A stretch of DNA of 12,334 nt from an uncultured Akkermansia sp. (GTDB lineage Bacteria > Verrucomicrobiota > Verrucomicrobiia > Verrucomicrobiales > Akkermansiaceae). The translations under genes were made by a program, and so were the position numbers. The notes under the pieces are model-generated. The model made no database searches. It saw nothing but the letters and a program-made list of their open reading frames with translations, and had not been told where the DNA came from. Positions within the stretch are counted from its first letter, which is position 1. Every line of letters begins with the position of its first letter. The DNA is taken from contig CAJGCY010000072.1 of NCBI GenBank assembly GCA_904501955.1, positions 1 through 12,334 on the forward strand. Reading direction: 5' to 3'. This document shows positions 1-5,753 of the stretch, one piece after another.

Positions 1-240
1 TTCGGGCTTACGCCCTCGCCCTTATCTGTCGGCCTTCCGCGTCTTCGGCTGCGCCTCAGGCGCTACAGGGCTCCATATCATTTTCATGCGTTACCGGGGG
101 TTCTCATCTTCGGCTACGCCTCGATGAACCACCCCCGGCTATATGTCTGTCGTCCTCCGGACTCTCAAATTCGGCTCGCTGCGCTCGCGGTAAATTCGTC
201 CTTCGGAATTCGTAACTCGTACTTCTACAAACTCCCATTT
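1..240. repeat. non-coding block of GC-rich short-word repeats and hairpins
   Basis: No convincing gene is visible here. The block is built from recurring short words: TTCGG followed by a CGCCTC-like stretch near 44-57 and 109-121, TTCGGCTCGC near 171-180, and AATTCGT-type words at 193-213. It contains small inverted repeats such as GCGCC-TCA-GGCGC (about 52-64) and one large one (94-138). It lies downstream of the minus-strand ATPase gene. It resembles dispersed intergenic palindromic repeats rather than a coding remnant, and could be a fragment of a longer repeat family continuing off the window. No function can be assigned. Confidence 0.5.
94..138. repeat. imperfect inverted repeat (hairpin)
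   Basis: The left arm is CCGGGGGTTCTCATC (94-108) and the right arm is GATGAACCACCCCCGG (123-138). They pair over CCGGGGG/CCCCCGG and TCATC/GATGA with a small asymmetric bulge, leaving a loop of about 14 nt. There is no T-run on either side, so it is not a standard intrinsic terminator. It may be a REP-like element. Confidence 0.6.
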
Positions 241-296
241 ATCAACTGTATAGTTTACAGAGCCTAATCAATAATCAAAAAGCATGCAATTTTGTA

Positions 297-1469
297 TTAA
301 CCCATCATTTCTGCTACTTTTCGGTATGAAACGATGCGAATCCCTTGTAAATTTCCCATATCTTGCCCACCATAAATAAGGGTAGGCTCCACGGCTGTCG
401 GCTCAAGGGAACAAAACTTCTGCAAGCTCTTGTACAAAGCCGGAGTATACGTTATGGCGGATTTTATTTCAATCGGCCTCGGTACAATACCCGCCTCATG
501 AATCAAATCCACCTCTAAACCGGAGGAATCACGGAAGAAAAAGAAATTAGCTTTCTGCCCCTTATTCAACTGTGCTTTAATCAGCTCTGAAACTATCAGA
601 TTTTCGAAAATACTCCCCACTAAGGGATGTCCATTTACCTGTTCAGCAGACCTGATACCAAGCAAAGACGTCACCAAGCCGGTCTCCGTGAAATAAACTT
701 TCGGCGTCTTTACCAATCGTTTACCGTAATTCTTGTAATAGGGATACAGAGTAAAAACAATGTATGAGGCCTCCAGCATTGAAACCCATTCCTTAATAGT
801 AGGCGCACTTACCCCAACATCATTAGCCAATGAAGCAAAATTCAGCATCTGCCCCGTGCGGGAGGCCAGCAACCGAATGAAAATTTCAAACTCACGCAAC
901 TTCATCACATTGATTAGTTGCCGTACATCACGCTCGATGTAGGTACGCAAATAATCAGGATACGCCATCTCTGCATCCTGCCCGCGAGAGTGAATACGCG
1001 GTAATCCGCCCATAAACATGGCCTCATCACGAGTCAAATCAATACCGGCGTCGTTCAACTCCTCCAGAGACAAGGGCAATAAGTCAACCATGGCACTACG
1101 CCCGGCTAAACTTTGTGTGATACTCTGCTGTAGCTCCATCTGTCTGCTACCGGTCAGAATGTACATGCCGTTACAATCAGCATCATCAATAATCCCTTGC
1201 AAGTAGCTGAGCAACTCCGGCGTGTTTTGAACCTCATCAAAAATGCACGGAGCCGGATGCGCCGCCAAGAAGCCTAGCGGATCATCCTCAAAGGCTTGCC
1301 TCTCATACGGATTCTCCATGCTGACATAACCATAATCCGGAAACAAATGACGTGCCAGTGTGGTTTTGCCTGATTGTCGAGGCCCGCAAATCGTCACCAC
1401 CGGATACATTCCTGCTGCCTTTTTCACATATCCACTGATTTTGCGCTCTATGTATCGTTTCTCCTCCAT
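297..1469 (-). CDS. AAA+ ATPase with DUF4143 domain
   Basis: A 390-aa protein of the widespread AAA_14/DUF4143 family, predicted cytoplasmic P-loop ATPases whose biological role is mostly unknown. Numbered from the ATG at 1469, it has a Walker A motif (GPRQSGKTT, about 29-37), a Walker B motif (IFDE, acids at 78-79) and a TGSR sensor-like motif (106-109). From about 175 the DUF4143 part begins (YLRTYIERDV), then a winged-helix-like stretch, and near the end a PD-(D/E)xK-like pattern (D321, E334-x-K336). Length is typical of the family. A GTG at 1475 would add two residues. I prefer the ATG because the best promoter's -10 box (1478-1483) ends 8 nt before it and only 2 nt before the GTG. It is a single gene, divergent from the ankyrin gene. 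Some relatives are proposed antitoxin- or defence-linked, but nothing here proves that. Confidence 0.9.
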   Translation of the reverse strand: MEEKRYIERKISGYVKKAAGMYPVVTICGPRQSGKTTLARHLFPDYGYVSMENPYERQAFEDDPLGFLAAHPAPCIFDEVQNTPELLSYLQGIIDDADCNGMYILTGSRQMELQQSITQSLAGRSAMVDLLPLSLEELNDAGIDLTRDEAMFMGGLPRIHSRGQDAEMAYPDYLRTYIERDVRQLINVMKLREFEIFIRLLASRTGQMLNFASLANDVGVSAPTIKEWVSMLEASYIVFTLYPYYKNYGKRLVKTPKVYFTETGLVTSLLGIRSAEQVNGHPLVGSIFENLIVSELIKAQLNKGQKANFFFFRDSSGLEVDLIHEAGIVPRPIEIKSAITYTPALYKSLQKFCSLEPTAVEPTLIYGGQDMGNLQGIRIVSYRKVAEMMG

Positions 1470-1477
1470 ACGCACCC

Positions 1478-1508
1478 ATTTTACCCCTATTTTCTTGCAA
1501 ATGCAAGA
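1478..1508 (-). promoter_or_regulatory. predicted promoter and palindromic operator of the ATPase gene
   Basis: On the minus strand there is a -35 like TTGCAT (1506-1501), a 17-nt spacer and a -10 of TAAAAT (1483-1478). The -35 lies inside a palindrome TCTTGCA-AA-TGCAAGA read on the plus strand (1493-1508; 7-bp perfect arms). The -10 ends 8 nt before the ATG at 1469, predicting a transcript that starts at or next to the start codon. This is inference from pattern. Confidence 0.4.
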
Positions 1509-1582
1509 TTCGATTTTAGATTTGCAAAGATTATTTACACTTTGATAAACAATTTCGAAAGGAAGAACGAATCTCCACTTTC

Positions 1583-1605
1583 AATATTCAACATCTAATA
1601 TTCAA
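1583..1605. repeat. short AT-rich direct repeat
   Basis: AATATTCAA occurs at 1583-1591 and again at 1597-1605, spaced 14 bp. It is a degenerate intergenic word repeat between the divergent ATPase and ankyrin genes. The rest of 1510-1700 is AT-rich with no visible gene. Confidence 0.4.
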
Positions 1606-1700
1606 TATCGTCATTCCCGATGCCACTGCTCGCAAACGCACCTAAATTATGTTACAAAACAACTAAACAGCATAATCTATAAATTTTATAGGAATTAAGA

Positions 1701-1741
1701 CACAGCCCCGCATTGCAATCCGTGCAGGGCTGTGCTAGTAT
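1701..1741 (+). promoter_or_regulatory. inverted repeat and predicted promoter of the ankyrin gene
   Basis: Arms CACAGCCC (1701-1708) and GGGCTGTG (1727-1734) are a perfect 8-bp match, extended inward by GCA/TGC after one mismatch. The loop contains TTGCAA (1713-1718), which can serve as a -35. After exactly 17 nt comes TAGTAT (1736-1741), a weak -10, ending 9 nt before the ATG at 1751. No T-run follows, so a terminator is less likely than an operator. Confidence 0.35.
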
Positions 1742-1750
1742 AGCGGCGCT

Positions 1751-2383
1751 ATGGATAACGAAGCCTACCAGGTATCTACGCCGCTCTTCCGCGCCATCAC
1801 CACGGGAGATACCGCCGCCGTGCGTAAACTCTTAGCCGCCGGGGCGGACCCGAACGAGGCCTATGGCGAGGACGAAGACACCGTTTTGCTTGAAGCAGCC
1901 GTACACGGCCACACAGACATGATAGATTTGCTCCTGCAAGCCGGCGCCAATCCCAATACCTGCGATTTACACGGCTACACCGCCCTCATGGGTGCCGTAA
2001 GCTCCGGCTGCGTTACCTGCGTGCACCAACTGCTCCGCGCCGGGGCCAACCTGCATGCCATTTGTGCCCGCAGCGGCGCCACCGCCCTGCACGATGCCGC
2101 AGGCCGCGAGCAAACAGATATACTGCAAGCCCTCCTCAACGCCGGGGCCAACCCCAATGCAGAGGAGAATAAAGAAGGACTCAACCCGCTCATGTGCGCC
2201 GTATACCGCCTTAATGCCGCCGGTGTACGCCTGCTGTTGGACCACGGCGCCAATCCCCATTACCGCAGCTCCAAAAACGACACCGCCGCCGAGCTCCTGC
2301 ACGAGCTCTCCCAAAACCTCTGGATACCTAAGAAAATTGTCCGCGCCAACCGCATCAAGCAATACCTGCAAGAGGCAACATAA
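1751..2383 (+). CDS. ankyrin-repeat protein
   Basis: A 210-aa protein made almost entirely of ankyrin repeats, helix-loop-helix modules that bind other proteins. About five repeats are visible at residues 8-40, 43-72, 75-105, 109-140 and 144-172. They show the recurring pattern LLxAGAxPN and TALxxA, as in LLAAGADPN, LLQAGANPN, LLNAGANPN and LLDHGANPH. A charged helical tail (176-208) caps the fold. No signal peptide or membrane segment is seen, so it is probably cytoplasmic. No Shine-Dalgarno is visible; the predicted -10 ends 9 nt upstream of the ATG. It stands alone, divergent from the ATPase, and its stop is 15 nt before the first 46-bp repeat array. The partner and role are unknown. GC content is higher than in the surrounding spacers. 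Confidence 0.9.
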   Translation: MDNEAYQVSTPLFRAITTGDTAAVRKLLAAGADPNEAYGEDEDTVLLEAAVHGHTDMIDLLLQAGANPNTCDLHGYTALMGAVSSGCVTCVHQLLRAGANLHAICARSGATALHDAAGREQTDILQALLNAGANPNAEENKEGLNPLMCAVYRLNAAGVRLLLDHGANPHYRSSKNDTAAELLHELSQNLWIPKKIVRANRIKQYLQEAT

Positions 2384-2398
2384 AAGAGGATACATAAA

Positions 2399-2644
2399 CG
2401 CTTGCGCAGCAAGCCCTTCACGTGAGCCACAGGCGAACCCTTCTCGCTTGCGCAGCAAGCTCTTCATGTGAGCCGCAGGTGAACCCTTCACGCTTGCCCC
2501 GCAAGCCCTTCTCGTGAGCCAACAGGCGAACCCTTCACGCTTGCGCAGCAAGCCCTTCTCGTGAGCCACCGGCGAACCCTTCACGCTTGCCCCGCAAGCC
2601 CTTCACGTGAGCCGCAGGCGAACCCTCCTCTCTTACCCCAACAA
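2399..2644 (+). repeat. tandem 46-bp repeat array 1 (5 units plus a partial)
   Basis: The units start at 2399, 2445, 2491, 2538 and 2584, with lengths 46, 46, 47, 46 and 46. A decayed partial sixth lies at about 2630-2644. Each unit begins CGCTTGC, forms GCTTGC-nnn-GCAAGC (loop GCA or CCC), then CCCTTCACGTGAGCC and GCC-nCA-GGC, and ends GAACCCTTCA. There are no unique spacers, so it is not CRISPR. It begins 15 nt after the ankyrin stop. The same unit in the same orientation forms array 2 after the channel gene. Confidence 0.9.
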
Positions 2645-2671
2645 TATAACAAACCCGGCTCAGATTAAATT

Positions 2672-2704
2672 TTTCTTGCCGATATCGGCAAGAAATGCTA
2701 TAAA
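2672..2704 (+). promoter_or_regulatory. 24-bp perfect palindromic operator overlapping the fic promoter
   Basis: TTTCTTGCCGAT (2672-2683) is followed directly by its exact reverse complement (2684-2695). Inside it lies a -35 like TTGCCG (2676-2681). After a 17-nt spacer comes TATAAA (2699-2704), a good -10. The -10 ends 9 nt before the ATG at 2714. A dimeric regulator bound to the palindrome would cover the -35 and most of the spacer. The Fic protein's own N-terminal helix-turn-helix is the obvious candidate, which is inference. Confidence 0.65.
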
Positions 2705-2713
2705 ATGGGCGTG

Positions 2714-3601
2714 ATGAAGTATATTTCTGCCGCAGAGTTTGCCGATAAACACGGAATTGCAGAACGCACCGCACGCCACTATTGTGCATGCGGCAAAATT
2801 GCCGGCGCCTTTCTGACCGGAAAAACATGGAATATTCCGCAGGAGGCGCCCCTGCCCACCCGCAAACCTAAGCGCAGCCGCATCATGCCCTTGCTCTCTG
2901 TATTGCAAGAGCAAATGGCAGGCGGCCTCAAAGGAGGTATTTACCACCACACGCAAATTCACTTCACCTACAACACCAATCACATCGAAGGCAGCAAACT
3001 CACAGAAGAGCAAACACGCCACATATTTGAAACCCAATCACTGATAGCGAACAATGATATCATCCATGTGGATGACCTCATTGAAACCTCGAACCACTTT
3101 CGATGTGTAGATTACATCATTCGCAACGCACAGTTACCACTAACAGAATCCATGATATGTGAGCTGCACGCCATCCTCAAAACAGCCACCTCCGATGCCT
3201 CTCGCCCTTGGTTTGCTGTGGGCAGGTACAAGAAATACGAAAACGAAGTAGCAGGCCGCGATACCACCCCGCCCGCACTCGTGCATCCGGAAATGAAAAA
3301 GCTCCTACAGCAATATCACCGCCTCAAAAAGAAGACGCTCGACGATATCATATCCTTCCACCACAGTTTTGAGTGCATCCACCCCTTTCAGGATGGCAAC
3401 GGCCGCATCGGACGCCTCATCATGTTTAAAGAATGCCTCGCACACAACATCGTGCCCTTCATCATCACAGAAGAGCTTAAACTCTTTTATTATCGCGGAC
3501 TTGCCCACTGGCCGGGCATCCCCGGCTACTTGCGAGCCCCTATCCTCACGGCCCAAGACGACTTCCGCCACCTCATGCGAAAATTCCGCATCGAGGAGTA
3601 A
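2714..3601 (+). CDS. Fic-domain protein (predicted AMPylase) with N-terminal helix-turn-helix
   Basis: A 295-aa Fic-family enzyme. Such proteins usually transfer AMP from ATP to a hydroxyl side chain of a target protein. Numbered from the ATG at 2714, residues 1-45 form a MerR/excisionase-like helix-turn-helix (ISAAEFADKHGIAERTARHY). Residues 88-93 (TNHIEG) fit the class II inhibitory motif [S/T]xxxE[G/N], with E92 as the predicted inhibitory glutamate. Residues 223-234 (HPFQDGNGRIGR) match the full active-site motif HPFx[D/E]GNGRxxR, with catalytic H223. An ATG at 2705 would add three residues, but it directly abuts the -10 box at 2699-2704. The DNA-binding domain plus the palindrome suggests autorepression. 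The channel gene follows after 36 nt, probably in one transcript. The target protein is unknown. Confidence 0.93.
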   Translation: MKYISAAEFADKHGIAERTARHYCACGKIAGAFLTGKTWNIPQEAPLPTRKPKRSRIMPLLSVLQEQMAGGLKGGIYHHTQIHFTYNTNHIEGSKLTEEQTRHIFETQSLIANNDIIHVDDLIETSNHFRCVDYIIRNAQLPLTESMICELHAILKTATSDASRPWFAVGRYKKYENEVAGRDTTPPALVHPEMKKLLQQYHRLKKKTLDDIISFHHSFECIHPFQDGNGRIGRLIMFKECLAHNIVPFIITEELKLFYYRGLAHWPGIPGYLRAPILTAQDDFRHLMRKFRIEE

Positions 3602-3637
3602 AAGCACGCAGCCCCCAGTAACGCACAAACAACAACT

Positions 3638-4387
3638 ATGATTCGACAAAAGATATACGACGTAGTGGAATTGAATGAGGTGAACTCCACAGCCTCGCGC
3701 CTGTACAACCAGTTCATGCTTATTCTGGTGGTGCTCAGCATGCTGCCGCTTGCCTTCAAAGAGAATTACCCCGTATTTGCCATTACAGACACGGTGGTGG
3801 TGTGCATTTTCATCGTCGATTACATTCTCAACTGGATAACAGCCGATATTCGCTTTGGCAAACACGGGCTGTGGTCCTTCATCCGCTATCCCTTCTCCAT
3901 TCCCGGCATTGTGGATTTGCTCTCCATTCTCCCGGCCATGTCCTTCATCCACGACGGATTCCGCCTCATGAGACTATCCCGCGCCGTGCGCATGCTGCGC
4001 ATGTTGGCCGTGTTCAAAATGGTACACCACTCGCAAAACATGATTTTGGTAGTACGCACCCTGCGCGAGTCAAGAGACTCTCTGTTGGCCGTATGCTATC
4101 TTGCCTTGGGGTACATCCTCGTTTCCGCCCTAGTGATTTTCAACGTCGAACCGCAAACCTTTCCCTCCTTCTTCGATGCTCTGTACTGGGCCACCGTCTC
4201 GCTAACAACCGTAGGTTATGGAGATATTTACCCCGTCTCCACCATCGGGCGCTGCGTCACCATGTGCTCCTCGCTCCTCGGTATCGCCCTCATTGCCCTC
4301 CCCGCCGGTATTATCACCGCAGGCTACCTGAATGCACTCCAAAGCCAACAAAACAAGCAAAAGAACAAACCCAACAACGGCGCATAA
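3638..4387 (+). CDS. six-transmembrane voltage-gated-type potassium channel (ion transporter family)
   Basis: A 249-aa inner-membrane protein with the Kv-like layout: S1 about 24-42, S2 47-66, S3 88-103, an S4-like helix 107-128 with arginines every third residue (R109, R112, R115, R118, R121), S5 147-169, a pore helix and S6 202-232. The selectivity filter is TTVGYGD (190-196), the K+ signature. The C-terminus is short, polar and low-complexity, with no RCK/TrkA nucleotide-binding domain, so gating is probably by voltage alone. Length is normal for a minimal bacterial Kv channel. No Shine-Dalgarno is visible; the leader just before the ATG is rich in A and C. It follows fic by 36 nt, and its stop lies 7 nt before repeat array 2. 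Whether it works with Fic or is just co-transcribed is unknown. Confidence 0.92.
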   Translation: MIRQKIYDVVELNEVNSTASRLYNQFMLILVVLSMLPLAFKENYPVFAITDTVVVCIFIVDYILNWITADIRFGKHGLWSFIRYPFSIPGIVDLLSILPAMSFIHDGFRLMRLSRAVRMLRMLAVFKMVHHSQNMILVVRTLRESRDSLLAVCYLALGYILVSALVIFNVEPQTFPSFFDALYWATVSLTTVGYGDIYPVSTIGRCVTMCSSLLGIALIALPAGIITAGYLNALQSQQNKQKNKPNNGA

Positions 4388-4394
4388 AATATCA

Positions 4395-4713
4395 CGCTTG
4401 CCCCGGCAAGCCCTTCCCGTGAGCCGCAGGCGAACCCTTCACGCTTGCGCAGCAAGCCCTTCACGTGAGCCACAGACGAACCCTTCACGCTTGCCCCGCA
4501 AGCCCTTCACGTGAGCCCACAGGCGAACCCTTCACGCTTGCTCCGCAAGCCCTTCACGTGAGCCGCAGGCGAACCCTTCACTCTTGCCCCACAAGCCCTT
4601 CACGTGAGCCGCAGGCGAACCCTCCTCGCTTGCGCAGCAAGCCCTTCTCGTGAGCCCACAGGCGAACCCTTCACGCTTGCGCAGCAAGCCCCTCACGCGA
4701 GCCTCGGCGAGCC
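4395..4713 (+). repeat. tandem 46-bp repeat array 2 (6 units plus a decayed seventh)
   Basis: The units start at 4395, 4442, 4488, 4535, 4581 and 4627, with a degenerate seventh from 4674 to about 4713. Lengths alternate 46 and 47. The unit is the same as in array 1 and in the same orientation. One-base length changes fall in the short loops (GCC-CACA-GGC versus GCC-ACA-GGC; GCTTGCC-CC-GGCAAGC). It fills the gap between the converging channel gene and the unknown minus-strand gene. Open frames through it are artefacts of the absence of stop codons. Confidence 0.9.
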
Positions 4714-4722
4714 TAGCTTCCT

Positions 4723-4820
4723 AAATTGTACATTGTACCTTGTAAATTGTACATCCCCTCACGCTTGCCCCGCAAGCCACCCTCCCCCAAATTGTACCTT
4801 GTACATCGTAAATTGTACAT
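4723..4820. repeat. composite repeat: two TTGTAC-rich 32-bp copies flanking a half unit
   Basis: Copy 1 (4723-4754) and copy 2 (4789-4820) both start AAATTGTAC and end GTAAATTGTACAT, matching at 29 of 32 positions. Each is internally repetitive (TTGTAC every 7-8 bp). Between them lies an isolated half of the 46-bp unit (CGCTTGCCCCGCAAGCC, 4762-4778). No gene is visible from 4388 to 4830. Confidence 0.7.
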
Positions 4821-4830
4821 TCAACTCTTC

Positions 4831-5484
4831 TTACCGCTTCACAATCGGGCAAGGAGACAGTCTATCTGCAAAGTCATCGAACGCCAACAGCTTCTTGTAA
4901 AACGGATACTCTTCCAGCGGAAGCCCCAGCGGCATGTAACTGCGGCCACGGATGGGATTAATGGCGTCCACCAACACGCGCGGCACCACCAACCATCGGT
5001 AGGGGCGAGCCCCTTCTATAAACAAATCGCCAAACGCGTTCATATTAGTCCGCTCTATCAACCTTTTGATAATCCCCGCTTTAATGTACCGCTTTCCCTC
5101 GGCATCACGGCTAAACGCAATCAGAATATCATCCTTATGGCACACAAACACCCTCATCAACGTGCGCAAACCATCATCTCGATATCCGCGCCGGTTTACT
5201 CTTGTTTTGCTGCGCAGCTTCTCCAGCAACACCTCCCGCGGATACATGCTATTAACATGCCCGCTATCATAACAAAACAACAACCGCGCTTTCCGTGAAT
5301 TATAATAATTCGGTATGGGTATATCAAAGATAACCTTATCCTTATGTCGCTTCAATAAACCGCGCGAAGCGTTTCCATTCAAATACAACATAATGTGCGC
5401 CTCCTCCTTGCCAATCTTCTCAGCAATGGCCCGGCTCCGCTCCATATATGCTTCTTTTATTGTGTCGATATCTACTTTGGCCAT
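4831..5484 (-). CDS. hypothetical basic protein, 217 aa
   Basis: I do not recognise this protein. It is 217 aa, rich in Arg and Lys, with no signal peptide, membrane segment, P-loop or metal-binding cluster that I can see. The N-terminus (about 1-30) is charged and probably helical (KEAYMERSRAIAEKIGKEE). The middle has a soluble alpha/beta look (FDIPIPNYYN, LLFCYDSGHV, MRVFVCHKDD), and the C-terminus holds LVVPRVLVDAI. The mix of acidic and basic patches could suit a nucleic-acid-associated protein, but no family supports this. It starts at the ATG at 5484 with no Shine-Dalgarno. It is the last gene of the minus-strand run after hsdR and converges on the channel gene across repeat array 2. 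The open frame is long and compositionally protein-like, so it is likely real. Confidence 0.7.
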   Translation of the reverse strand: MAKVDIDTIKEAYMERSRAIAEKIGKEEAHIMLYLNGNASRGLLKRHKDKVIFDIPIPNYYNSRKARLLFCYDSGHVNSMYPREVLLEKLRSKTRVNRRGYRDDGLRTLMRVFVCHKDDILIAFSRDAEGKRYIKAGIIKRLIERTNMNAFGDLFIEGARPYRWLVVPRVLVDAINPIRGRSYMPLGLPLEEYPFYKKLLAFDDFADRLSPCPIVKR

Positions 5485-5525
5485 GTTCTACAGTGTTTAC
5501 CCTATAATGTTATTATATAGTAGCG

Positions 5526-5753
5526 TTAAATGAAATAGTTACCTCTTCGAACACTTCCGAAAGCTTCGGGAGAATCCGGAATATTCTTTCTCGTTTTACT
5601 CTTGTTACATTTGCCGATATTAATTCGTGGATCACCACCTATACTCAACAAACACCCATCATTCACATTGAGGACAAACGCCATTGCCTTCATATCAGAA
5701 GCAGAAAAATATTTACCTTTATTGTATACTGCATTGTAGTTAATTCCATCACC
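5526..5753 (-). pseudogene. 75-codon open frame directly continuing the hsdR frame; gene remnant or small gene
   Basis: Immediately after the hsdR stop (TAA, 5756-5754) the same frame stays open for 75 codons to a TAA at 5528-5526. The translation looks protein-like, with motifs such as KGKYFSASDMKAMAF, CLLSIGGDPRINIGKCN and SPEAFGSVRRGNYFI. The first ATG is at 5693, giving a possible 55-aa protein, but it has no Shine-Dalgarno. The codon composition is more AT-rich than hsdR. It could be the 3' remnant of another gene cut off when the restriction locus was inserted, a small gene, or a readthrough extension. I do not recognise the family. Confidence 0.35.

Noticed and set aside
1701..1734. 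Intrinsic terminator
   Set aside because: The stem is strong but no T-run follows on either strand, and a gene starts 17 nt downstream.
1967..2584. Minus-strand open frame of about 205 codons over the ankyrin gene and array 1
   Set aside because: It is antisense to a clear ankyrin gene and runs into stop-free tandem repeats; the repeated residues come from the repeat DNA.
2399..4713. CRISPR array
   Set aside because: The units abut each other without unique spacers, and no cas gene is present; these are plain tandem repeats.
4332..4900. Plus-strand open frames through array 2
   Set aside because: The unit has no stop codon in several frames and a 46-bp period shifts frame each time, so such frames are artefacts.
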